DNA from: Candidatus Sumerlaea chitinivorans
GTDB taxonomy: Bacteria > Sumerlaeota > Sumerlaeia > Sumerlaeales > Sumerlaeaceae
NCBI GenBank assembly: GCA_003290465.1
Contig: CP030759.1
Location: 1,765,144-1,829,143, forward strand
DNA length: 64,000 nucleotides
Direction of reading: 5' to 3'
Shown: positions 54,985 to 63,166 of the stretch, one piece after another
How positions within the stretch are numbered: the first letter of the stretch is position 1
How the letters are laid out: every line of letters begins with the position of its first letter
Notes under the pieces: model-generated
What the model was told of the DNA's origin: nothing
The model's input: the letters and a program-made list of their open reading frames with translations, nothing else
The model's database searches: none
Position numbers and translations under genes: made by a program

Positions 54985-56073
54985 CTACGCGATGATGGCT
55001 CCTTTGTCGCCGGTGGACATAATGCCTGCTACAAAGCGCTTGTAGGCGAAGAAGTCCTCGCAATACGCCGCGCCCTCGTCGAAAGTGATGATGTTGTCGC
55101 GCACGAGGTCTGCAAGTGCCTGATCAAAAGTGCGCATTCCGTCATCACGGCCCTTGATGACGGAGAAAATATCTGGGATTCGGTTCTCGCGGATAAGCTT
55201 GGCGATAGTCGAGTTCACCACCATGATCTCCATGGCGGCAATTCGGCCCGTTCCATCGGCGCGCTTCACAAGACGCTGCGTAATCGAGGCTTTCAGGTTT
55301 AGGGAGAGCTGTTCACGCAGCAGATCGTGTTCATTTTCTGGGAAGTAGCCGATGATTCGCTGAACCGTGTGGACCGCGCTGGTTGTGTGAAGTGTAGACA
55401 TGACCAGGTGCCCGGTTTCGGCCGCCTTAATAGCAACGCGGATCGTTTCACAATCGCGCATTTCGCCCACGAGAATGATGTCGGGGTCCATACGCATGGC
55501 CTGACGAAGTGCGACGTTGAAGTCTGGAACGTCTTTACCCACTTCACGTTGGCTGATCACCGATTTCTTGTTCACGTAAACATACTCGATCGGGTCCTCG
55601 ATCGTGATGATACGGGAGGCTTCGATTTCGTTTACGTAATCGAGCATAGCAGCAAGGGTAGTGGACTTCCCCGAACCCGTCATTCCCGTCAGCAGGATCA
55701 TTCCACGGGGGTTACGCGCGATTGTCTTGAGAACATCGGGCAGTTGGAGCTCCTCAATCGTTGGAATCTTCATCGGGATGAGACGCATCACGATACCGAG
55801 CTTCCCCATAGAGTAGTAGGCAACGCACCGGAAGCGCAAATCGTTGCCCAACTGATAACTAAAGTCGCACCCCCGCTGGCTTTCAAGCTCGCGGAGAAGA
55901 TGATGGGGCATCATGCGGTGTAGGATTTCGTGGATCTCCTTGTGATTGATCGGAGGAATTTCGACTTTCTTCAGATCGCCGTTGATGCGGAAAAATGGCG
56001 CCTGATCTTCCATCAAGTGAATGTCCGATGCACGGACCTTTTTTGCTCCGAGAAGCAGGGCATCAAAGTTCAT
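54985..56073 (-). CDS. pilT: Type IV pilus retraction ATPase PilT
   Basis: 362 residues; the hexameric motor that depolymerises pili for twitching motility. Walker A GMTGSGKSTTLAA, the Asp box ITIEDPIEYVYVNKK, Walker B MRMDPDIILVGEMRD, the His box GHLVMSTLHTTSAVHTVQRI, and an AIRNLIRE-like C-terminal stretch (STIAKLIRENRI) are all seen. The length matches PilT/PilU. It is divergent from pilC. PilB, pilin and secretin genes are not in the window. Confidence 0.95.
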   Translation of the reverse strand: MNFDALLLGAKKVRASDIHLMEDQAPFFRINGDLKKVEIPPINHKEIHEILHRMMPHHLLRELESQRGCDFSYQLGNDLRFRCVAYYSMGKLGIVMRLIPMKIPTIEELQLPDVLKTIARNPRGMILLTGMTGSGKSTTLAAMLDYVNEIEASRIITIEDPIEYVYVNKKSVISQREVGKDVPDFNVALRQAMRMDPDIILVGEMRDCETIRVAIKAAETGHLVMSTLHTTSAVHTVQRIIGYFPENEHDLLREQLSLNLKASITQRLVKRADGTGRIAAMEIMVVNSTIAKLIRENRIPDIFSVIKGRDDGMRTFDQALADLVRDNIITFDEGAAYCEDFFAYKRFVAGIMSTGDKGAIIA

Positions 56074-56213
56074 CGTTGCCTTACCACTCCCTCATTCCAA
56101 GTTGTTCGTCCTGTGTCGAGGCCACAGAATTTGCGAGTAAGGAAGGAACTTGTCGCCTGAGCAACGAAAAAATTCGCCGTGTAGAGTTTTTTTTCTTCGC
56201 GACCACGCATTCG

Positions 56214-56243
56214 ACATTTCCTCGGCATGTCTGTCGGAAATGT
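56214..56243. promoter_or_regulatory. Inverted repeat between pilT and pilC
   Basis: ACATTTCC (56214-56221) and GGAAATGT (56236-56243) are perfect inverted copies, 14 bases apart, in the shared upstream region of the two divergent pilus genes. A regulator binding there could control both. Confidence 0.4.
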
Positions 56244-56351
56244 GGGGCAAAATTCCGTAGGTACTATATATAGCATGCACTCAGAAATAAACGCCTTGCA
56301 CGTAAGGCACGCGTTGGGCCAAAGTGAGGATTGTTTGGAGGAACAAGCGCT

Positions 56352-57596
56352 ATGCCAACGTTTACATACGTTGCCAGAAACCCCCAGGGCAAAATCGTGA
56401 CTGGCAGGACAGAAGCGGCGACGCAAGGAATGGTCGTGAAGATGCTCAAAGAACAGGGGCTGACCCCAACTACCATCCAATTGTCAGCCGCATCGGCAGA
56501 TGTGCAAAGTACGGCGCGCCGTAAGCAAAAGCTTAAAAGAGGCCGGGCTACAATCGAGGATCTAGTGCTTCTTGCCCGACAGTTGGCAACGATGATCCGA
56601 GCTGGTTTGCCACTCATCGAGGTGTTGAACATTCTCGGTGATCAGGTCGAAAAGCTGGTCTTGCGAAATGTCCTACGGCAAATCGAGCGCGACGTTGCCG
56701 CTGGAAGTTCGCTTTATGAGGCGTTAGCGCGCCATCCCAGTGTCTTCAATCAGTTCTTCCTGAGCATGGTCAAGGCCGGTGAAGCCAGCGGTATGTTGGA
56801 CGCCATCCTTGATCAGGTGGCTACGTATTTGGAGAAATCGGCATCGATCCGCCGTAAGGTCAAATCCGCCATCATGTATCCAGCCGTCGTGAGCGTGTTT
56901 GCGGTTCTTATTATGACCCTCATCATGTGGAAAGTGGTGCCGGTTTTTGAGGAGATCTTTGAAGGGCTGGGGGGAAGCCTACCAGTTCTCACGCAGTTTG
57001 TGATTTCCGTCAGCCGCTTCATTCGGGACCGGTGGTATATCGCGTTGGCGGGACTGATCGCGGTCATTGTGCTCTTCAATCAGTGGAGCAAAACCAAAGT
57101 CGGACGCTACCGCATCGATTCGATGAAGCTGCGGCTCCCGATTTTTGGGCCGCTGTTGCTCAAGGTGGCAATTGCGCGCTTTAGTCGCTCGCTCGGCACG
57201 CTCATGCGCGCCGGTGTTAACATTCTGGGCGCTCTCGAAATTGTGGCCAAAACCGCGGGCAACGTGGTGATTGAAGAAGCAATTTACAAGACCAAGGCGA
57301 GCATCCAAGGAGGCGAGAGCCTTACGAAGCCCTTGGTGGAATCGGGAGTTTTCCCACCAATGGTTACCCGCATGATCGAAGTGGGGGAACGAACCGGTGC
57401 GCTTGAAAATATGCTCCACAAGATCGCGGAATATTACGAAGATCAGGTGGACGCCGCAGTCTCGGGCTTGACGAGCTTGATTGAACCCCTCCTCATCATC
57501 TTTTTGGGTGGAGCAATCGGTATTGTCGTGATCTCGATGTTCCTACCACTGATCAAAATGCTTGAGCTGGTACAGTCTGGCGGAAAACAGAGATAA
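56352..57596 (+). CDS. pilC: Type IV pilus inner-membrane platform protein PilC
   Basis: About 414 residues of the type II secretion F family. The ATG at 56352 follows GGAGGAAC. The N-terminal PTFTYVARNPQGKIVTG is typical, then two GspF domains (about 70-190 and 270-395) with EDLVLLARQLATMIRAGLPLIEVL and FSRSLGTLMRAGVNILGALEI. Three membrane segments (about 170-195, 220-245, 375-400) are present. It connects the pilus motor to the pilin polymer; PilT, its motor partner, is divergent upstream. Confidence 0.95.
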   Translation: MPTFTYVARNPQGKIVTGRTEAATQGMVVKMLKEQGLTPTTIQLSAASADVQSTARRKQKLKRGRATIEDLVLLARQLATMIRAGLPLIEVLNILGDQVEKLVLRNVLRQIERDVAAGSSLYEALARHPSVFNQFFLSMVKAGEASGMLDAILDQVATYLEKSASIRRKVKSAIMYPAVVSVFAVLIMTLIMWKVVPVFEEIFEGLGGSLPVLTQFVISVSRFIRDRWYIALAGLIAVIVLFNQWSKTKVGRYRIDSMKLRLPIFGPLLLKVAIARFSRSLGTLMRAGVNILGALEIVAKTAGNVVIEEAIYKTKASIQGGESLTKPLVESGVFPPMVTRMIEVGERTGALENMLHKIAEYYEDQVDAAVSGLTSLIEPLLIIFLGGAIGIVVISMFLPLIKMLELVQSGGKQR

Positions 57597-57619
57597 GCTG
57601 AGACCCACGAGGCAAAGAC

Positions 57620-58627
57620 ATGATCGACCCAGTCGTCGAACGGCAATACGCGGACACGAAGCAGCTTCTTGCGCTGTGGCAGCAGTTCTACGAGTTCTTC
57701 GAGATGGCACGAAAAGGCGAGGGACTGACTCCCGACAAAGAAGATCAGTTCCTTGAACTCAAAAGCCAAATCGCAATGGTGCACGATAGCTTCATGGATG
57801 CGCTGACCCGCGATCAAAATGTGGGGCAGAACATTTTGGATATAGTCACGCGCTCTGTGTCGCTCAAGCACCTCAACCGACTCAGCGTGGCCGATCAGAA
57901 GAAGATGGAGCTCGAATGGCACGAGAGCTATTTGCTGCTTACGGATACTGTTGCGGAACTGGAAGAGAAGCGCGCTCAGTTGGCCACGATGAGTGAAGCC
58001 CAGTACAGGGCTCAGAAAGCTGCGGGAGTTGCCACGCAGCGCATCACAAAAATTCTCACCAGCACTTATCTGAAAGTCGCAATAGTCGTCATTGGAGTTC
58101 TTTTTGGGACGGTGGGCGTGCAGGTGTTGGGAATCTGGGACTGGGATCGTCTCGGCGATTATCCAGCTTTCCATACACCCTATCGAGTTGGGAAGAAGAT
58201 TTACCGGACGTTTAATCCGGACAGTCCGTGGCGAAATATCGCTGTGTCGGACGGGGACCGGGCACCGACCGGGTCGACACGCTGGCCTGCAAAGCCGGAA
58301 ATCCAACCTGGGAGCAAGGAGCAAATCGTCGGGCAGATCCCCGTCAGAGAGGTTAAGGACATTCTCAGCAAAGCTACCGAGTACCGCCTCGAACAGTTCC
58401 GAAAAGGCATGGAAGGCGTCGTTGAAATCCACACATTCTTACTGCCTAGCGCGACAGACGCTCGCCAAGCCGTCCAGAAATGGGAAGATTTCCTGAAATC
58501 GCCAGCAGCGAAGAACTATGCTGGCAAATGGGTGATGATCCCCAATGTCAACGTCGTCACCCTGATCAAAGGTGAAAACGACGGACTGGTGAACCACATG
58601 CGTGCGCAGGTGTACGGTGGGCTGTGA
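57620..58627 (+). CDS. Single-span membrane protein, unknown function
   Basis: 335 residues, 23 bases after pilC and read in the same direction, so probably co-transcribed. The N-terminal half (about 1-150) is helical and charged (LEEKRAQLATMSEAQYRAQK). One membrane segment follows (about 153-173, YLKVAIVVIGVLFGTVGVQVLGIW), then about 160 residues that begin with PAFHTPYRVGKKIYRTF and include a conserved-looking alpha/beta part (VEIHTFLLPSATDARQAVQKWEDFLKS). The layout, a cytoplasmic coil, one span and an outer domain, would fit a pilus-associated or sensory protein, but I recognise no family. Confidence 0.72.
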   Translation: MIDPVVERQYADTKQLLALWQQFYEFFEMARKGEGLTPDKEDQFLELKSQIAMVHDSFMDALTRDQNVGQNILDIVTRSVSLKHLNRLSVADQKKMELEWHESYLLLTDTVAELEEKRAQLATMSEAQYRAQKAAGVATQRITKILTSTYLKVAIVVIGVLFGTVGVQVLGIWDWDRLGDYPAFHTPYRVGKKIYRTFNPDSPWRNIAVSDGDRAPTGSTRWPAKPEIQPGSKEQIVGQIPVREVKDILSKATEYRLEQFRKGMEGVVEIHTFLLPSATDARQAVQKWEDFLKSPAAKNYAGKWVMIPNVNVVTLIKGENDGLVNHMRAQVYGGL

Positions 58628-58640
58628 TACGTGTGAAGTC

Positions 58641-58662
58641 GGCGGGAGCCGCCTTCCTTTAT
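58641..58662 (+). terminator. Weak intrinsic terminator between convergent genes
   Basis: GGCGG-GAG-CCGCC is followed by TTCCTTTATT, 13 bases after the stop at 58627. The stem is only five base pairs. Confidence 0.4.
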
Positions 58663-59897
58663 TGGGTGCGACGACCTGATGTGCTAAAAGCCGCCCAGAT
58701 CGAACTCAACCACAGTACGAAGCTCGACAGGGTAGGGATAAATTGCTGAAAGAGTGCGGTCGTGTACTGGTGGAAGAGTGTGGCCACAAAGATTGGCAAC
58801 CAGGCGAGTACAATGATAAGGCCCTGGGTAGGTTGGATCTGACCAAGAAGCCACATGCGTGCTTGGACAGCGAGAGCTGGCAGCAGGACCACAAAATGGT
58901 GCCCCTCAACCACCGGCGAGATCACGATGAGTCCGACGACGGCGCTTGCAAGAGCGGCCTCCTGATTTACCCGACGATAGGCTAGCCACGCCGCGCTTAG
59001 CACGTAAAGCAACGCCGCCCCACCAATGATCCCACGTTCGATGCGTTGCATCCATGCGCTCTCTGTCGGGAACATACCGGAAGCGACAAGCTCACCGAAG
59101 TGACTGAGCGAGCGGGAGACGTGCTTAGTGAGTGCCGCAATGTCTGGGGCCACGCGGACCACATAGTCCCATTCGTCATGGAGCCGGCCTAACACTAAAA
59201 GCGCCAAGAGATAGAACGCACCTGTGCCCAGTGCACCTAGGAGAAATCGCCAGCGCCGAAACGCAACATAGTAAACTACCATGGCAATTGGTACCACTTT
59301 GACCAGAACGCTGAGGGCCCAAACACTCCCAGCGAGAAGCTCGTGTTTGCGATGCAACAGCCAAAAATGAAGCAAGAGGAGCAAAGCAAGGAGCGGGCCA
59401 ACCTGCCCGAGTTGGAGAGCCCAAGACAGTGGAGAAAACATACTAATGGATAGGGCGACAAGCGGTAGTAGCAGCCTACGATCCAGAAGTGGCTTCGGCG
59501 CGGCCAAGGACGTCACCTCGTTGTCGGCCTCACTCACCCACCGGTACGTTACCCACGTAGAAACAACGACCGCGGCCAAGAGCAGACCTTTCCAACACCA
59601 CTCCGCGATTTCGAATGGAAGAAATGCTAACCACGAGAATAGGAGGGCACTAAATTGGGGATATTTGAAAACCTCCCAACCATCCGCGCCGACCAGAATG
59701 GGGGGCTCGGCATAAACCGACCGCCCATGAACGAAATTCTCTGCCGCACGCCAAAGAACCGTAAAATCGACCCCGTGCATGGAGAACGGTTTGTACACAT
59801 AGTAGTACGCAAAATAGGCCACGGAAAGGGCCCACAAGGCGACGTACAGGTACCGAGGGGTTACTGTCGGTGCTTGCGGAGTCTCTTGCTGAAGCAT
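58659..59897 (-). CDS. Family 87 (DUF2029) polyprenol-phosphate glycosyltransferase
   Basis: About 412 residues. The ATG at 59897 has AGCAGGAAAG upstream; the frame is open further but overlaps the divergent rsmE start. There are about ten membrane segments. The family pattern is GVDFTVLWRAAENFVHGRSVYAEP near the N-terminus (Asp in the first loop), FKYPQFSALLFSWLAFLP, and GQVGPLLALLLLL. GT87 enzymes use lipid-linked mannose or arabinose on the outer side of the inner membrane. The acceptor here is unknown. Confidence 0.85.
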   Translation of the reverse strand: MLQQETPQAPTVTPRYLYVALWALSVAYFAYYYVYKPFSMHGVDFTVLWRAAENFVHGRSVYAEPPILVGADGWEVFKYPQFSALLFSWLAFLPFEIAEWCWKGLLLAAVVVSTWVTYRWVSEADNEVTSLAAPKPLLDRRLLLPLVALSISMFSPLSWALQLGQVGPLLALLLLLHFWLLHRKHELLAGSVWALSVLVKVVPIAMVVYYVAFRRWRFLLGALGTGAFYLLALLVLGRLHDEWDYVVRVAPDIAALTKHVSRSLSHFGELVASGMFPTESAWMQRIERGIIGGAALLYVLSAAWLAYRRVNQEAALASAVVGLIVISPVVEGHHFVVLLPALAVQARMWLLGQIQPTQGLIIVLAWLPIFVATLFHQYTTALFQQFIPTLSSFVLWLSSIWAAFSTSGRRTQ

Positions 59898-59982
59898 GCG
59901 TCTTTCCTGCTGGCATGGTGGCGATTTGTCCATGCAAATTGGATTGCAAGGTTGATGCCCAAAGCTGATTGAGACAAGGCAG

Positions 59983-60732
59983 ATGAGCGAGCGTTTCCAC
60001 ATTGGAAATCAACGTGTGGAGATAGGCATGCTTCTCACGCTCGACGAAGAGGAGTCGCACCATTTGGCGAGAGTGATGCGTATTCGGAGTGGTGCCACGG
60101 TACGGCTGTTTGGGGACGGGCGTGAGTATGATGCCATCATTCGCGACGTTGGCCGGCGCGTGACGGTGGAAGTGCTGGCAGAACGCTCCCCGCTGAGCCC
60201 ACCCCGGATTAGTCTGACCTTGGCGATCCCATGGCTCCGAGGTGGACGCACTGAATTTCTTATTCAAAAGCTCACCGAGTTAGGGGCAGAGCGCGTAATC
60301 GTGTATCACGCTGACCGACAAGTTATGCGGCCGGAGCCAGAGAAACTGGAGAGGCTCAGACGTGTCGCGATCGAAGCGTGTAAGCAATGCGAGCGCGCTG
60401 AGGTGCCTCGCATCGAGACGGTCGCCAATTTGGAAGAGGTTCTTGCCACTCCCTTGCCGGTCGGTGGGCTACGCGTGGTGGCTGCAGAGCGCAGCGATGC
60501 CCCACGCATGTCCGAGATTCTTCAAACATGGTTTAGCCAATTTCGCCCATACAATGAACAACGGCCCGCTTGTTTGATCATCACGGGCCCGGAAGGTGGA
60601 TTTTCCCCTGATGAACTCTCGGCGTGTGAGGGGCGATCTCAATTTGTCTCGCTTGGGCCACGCATCCTCAGGGCTGATACCGCTCCCATCGTCGGGGCCG
60701 TTCTCGCCCTTGCTGCAGCGGAGGAAATATGA
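59983..60732 (+). CDS. rsmE: 16S rRNA m3U1498 methyltransferase
   Basis: 249 residues, SPOUT fold. The N-terminal PUA-like domain has ESHHLARVMRIRSGATVRLFG. The methyltransferase knot has LIQKLTELGAERVIVYHADRQV, ACKQCERAEVPRIE, ITGPEGGFSPDE and SLGPRILRADTAPIVGAV. It is divergent from the GT87 gene and its stop overlaps the start of the sensor kinase gene, so both are on one message. Confidence 0.96.
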   Translation: MSERFHIGNQRVEIGMLLTLDEEESHHLARVMRIRSGATVRLFGDGREYDAIIRDVGRRVTVEVLAERSPLSPPRISLTLAIPWLRGGRTEFLIQKLTELGAERVIVYHADRQVMRPEPEKLERLRRVAIEACKQCERAEVPRIETVANLEEVLATPLPVGGLRVVAAERSDAPRMSEILQTWFSQFRPYNEQRPACLIITGPEGGFSPDELSACEGRSQFVSLGPRILRADTAPIVGAVLALAAAEEI

Positions 60733-62030
60733 TGAGTGTGGCGCCTCAAACAACAACCCGATGGGTTTACGCGCTCGCGATGGTGCTCCTCGCCGCCAGC
60801 TTGGCAATTCTATGGCACCTGCTGACACGGTTTGAGAAGGAACTCCAAAGCAATCTGGAACGCATACAGCGCGTCTTCTCGGATGAAACTCTGCTGAAGA
60901 ACCCCGGCGATTCCAACATCAACTTTGGTGCAATCGAGGAACTCGTCGAGAAGTATCGGGGGTCGCAATACGTGCGATCGATGACAATCACGAAACTATT
61001 TGGGAAGCGCGAACACATAGTGTATCCCTACTACTTGCCGGCGCTTTTCGCTCGGTCTTCCCAGGAGGTTTTGCCGGCATTTGCCAGCGATCTGGATCCA
61101 AAGCATGGCACATTTCGAGGGCATCCCCTCCCCTGGCGCTTGCCTACGGATGCTGTCCGCCTTCCCCTCATGGCGCGGGGACACGTTTTGGGATATCTCT
61201 ACGCCCGTGTGGACCGTAGTCCGCTGCGCAGTGTCCAGCTTGCGATTGCGTTGCTGACAGTTTTATTAGCAGTCACAATAAGCGTGTTCCTTCTTCAGTT
61301 CCGCAAGCAAGCCTCCGTCATTTCTCGCACAACGATTGAATTGGAAGAGAAGCGGCAAGAATTGGTGCGGCTCGAACGGTTGGCTCTGGCCGGGCAGTTG
61401 AGCGCAAATATCTTGCATGATCTGAAGAAGCCAGTGCTCAACATCAAGAGCGAGCTTGAAGAATTTGACGCAGATGGACAGCAGCAAGCGCCACTCGCCG
61501 AAGTGGTGCAACGCATGCGCGAGCAGGTGGGGGTCTTCCTTTCTATCCTGCGAGAAGGCAACTTGGAACGCTTTGTCCGGGGAGAGGGCGAAACGGAATG
61601 GCTCAGCATCAACGAAGCCATCGAGAGAAGTTTGGCCCTTGTCCGCTACGAACGGGGAGCCGTTCAACACAAGTTGCAACTCTGTCCAGATTTACCACCG
61701 GTTTTTGGGGTACCAGTGCGGCTGGTCCAAGTCTTCTCGAACTTAATCCTGAACGCCTATCAGGCAATGAATGGAAAAGGGACTCTCACGATTCGCACAG
61801 CTCGTGAGGGGAACCACATCGCTGTGGAGATTTCGGATACTGGACCCGGCATTCCTGCTGAGGCACTCGACAAGATTTTTCGACCTTTCTATTCAACCAA
61901 ACCTGCTGAAGTAGGAACCGGCTTGGGACTGTACATTACACGCGATATCATCGAAGAAATGGGCGGAAGGATTTACGTGACGAGTCACGAGGGTGGAACG
62001 ACTTTTAGGATTGAATTTCCTGTGGTCTGA
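60729..62030 (+). CDS. Two-span sensor histidine kinase (orphan)
   Basis: 433 residues. Membrane segments at about 12-32 and 172-192 enclose a periplasmic sensor domain of about 140 residues (FGAIEELVEKYRGSQYVRSM ... RLPLMARGHVLGYLYARVD). A coiled coil leads to the histidine box GQLSANILHDLKKPV (His about residue 235). The ATPase domain has NLILNAYQAMNGKG (N box), EISDTGPGIPAEALDKIFRPFYSTK (G1/F) and GTGLGLYITRDII (G2). All kinase motifs are kept. No response regulator is next to it. It overlaps rsmE and is followed six bases later by queA, so it is embedded in an RNA-modification message. Confidence 0.92.
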   Translation: MMSVAPQTTTRWVYALAMVLLAASLAILWHLLTRFEKELQSNLERIQRVFSDETLLKNPGDSNINFGAIEELVEKYRGSQYVRSMTITKLFGKREHIVYPYYLPALFARSSQEVLPAFASDLDPKHGTFRGHPLPWRLPTDAVRLPLMARGHVLGYLYARVDRSPLRSVQLAIALLTVLLAVTISVFLLQFRKQASVISRTTIELEEKRQELVRLERLALAGQLSANILHDLKKPVLNIKSELEEFDADGQQQAPLAEVVQRMREQVGVFLSILREGNLERFVRGEGETEWLSINEAIERSLALVRYERGAVQHKLQLCPDLPPVFGVPVRLVQVFSNLILNAYQAMNGKGTLTIRTAREGNHIAVEISDTGPGIPAEALDKIFRPFYSTKPAEVGTGLGLYITRDIIEEMGGRIYVTSHEGGTTFRIEFPVV

Positions 62031-62035
62031 AACAC

Positions 62036-63112
62036 ATGCGGACAGACCTCTTTGACTATCATTTGCCAAAAGAGCTCATCGCAGCGACACCCGCCGAAAA
62101 GCGGGATGCATCGCGCCTGCTTGTCCTTCACCGTGATTCCCAGACCCTCGAACATGCAGTGTTCGCCAGGCTGGGGAATTATCTGACCAGCGGCGATCTA
62201 CTCGTGATCAACGACAGCCGGGTGATCCGGGCACGTTTGCACGGAAAACGCATGGCGACCGGCGGACACGTCGAATTGCTGTTGGTGGAGCGGCACTCAC
62301 CTGCTTCGAACGCAGGGAAAGATACGTGGCTGGTTCTGTGTCGCCCAGCCCGAAAACTCAAACCGGGGGAAATGGTCTATTTTGCGAACAAGCGGCTGAC
62401 GGCTCGCATCCTGCACTACGCCGGTGAGGGGGAGCGCATTGTGGAGTTCGATTGCCCGAATGTTCTTGAATGGCTTGACCAAATCGGTGAGGTGCCGCTG
62501 CCGCCCTACATTGTGCAGCGCCGGCGCGAGCTTTTTGGGCCACGCCACGAAGTCTTGCCCGAGGATGTGGAGCGCTACCAAACGGTATACGCTCGCGAAC
62601 CCGGCTCAGTTGCCGCGCCGACTGCAGGGCTTCACTTTACCACTGAGCTCATGGAGTCTCTGAAACAGCAAGGCGTGCGCTTTGCGCGCGTCACCCTCCA
62701 CGTCGGCCCCGGCACCTTCAAACCTGTGGAGGCCGAAGAGATCGAGCAACATCGCATGCACGTGGAGCACTATTCGATTCCGAACGAAACAGTTACTGCA
62801 ATTGAAGAGACCCGACGGATGGGAAAGCGCGTCGTCGCCGTGGGGACAACGGTCGTTAGAACGCTCGAAGCCGCCGCAGACGAGGAGGGGCGGGTGCAAA
62901 GTGGCGACGGAGCGACCGATCTGATGATTGTTCCAGGCTATCGCTTTCGAGTTATTGATGCGTTGATCACCAACTTCCACTTGCCGCGCTCCACGTTGTT
63001 AATGCTGGTTGCGGCCTTTGCGGGGCGCGAATTTGTCCTGCGCGCCTACGAGGAAGCCGTAGCGCAACGCTACCGATTCTATAGCTATGGCGACGCCATG
63101 CTCATCCTTTAA
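62036..63112 (+). CDS. queA: S-adenosylmethionine:tRNA ribosyltransferase-isomerase
   Basis: 358 residues; makes epoxyqueuosine in tRNA. Signatures: TDLFDYHLPKELIAATPAE, LLVINDSRVIRARL, GEVPLPPYI, YQTVYAREPGSVAAPTAGLHFT, VTLHVGPGTFKPV, and the C-terminal NFHLPRSTLLMLVAAFAG. The length is normal. It is the third gene of the rsmE-kinase-queA unit. No tgt, yajC or secD lies next to it in this window. Confidence 0.97.
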   Translation: MRTDLFDYHLPKELIAATPAEKRDASRLLVLHRDSQTLEHAVFARLGNYLTSGDLLVINDSRVIRARLHGKRMATGGHVELLLVERHSPASNAGKDTWLVLCRPARKLKPGEMVYFANKRLTARILHYAGEGERIVEFDCPNVLEWLDQIGEVPLPPYIVQRRRELFGPRHEVLPEDVERYQTVYAREPGSVAAPTAGLHFTTELMESLKQQGVRFARVTLHVGPGTFKPVEAEEIEQHRMHVEHYSIPNETVTAIEETRRMGKRVVAVGTTVVRTLEAAADEEGRVQSGDGATDLMIVPGYRFRVIDALITNFHLPRSTLLMLVAAFAGREFVLRAYEEAVAQRYRFYSYGDAMLIL

Positions 63113-63166
63113 CAAGATGTGCTGTCACCACTGTCCGGCCTTTTGCGTTCCTACGGATCGGCAGCT

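Noticed and set aside
57443-58432. 329-codon open frame antisense to the end of pilC and the following gene
   Set aside because: It overlaps two plus-strand genes that have ribosome sites and clear protein patterns.
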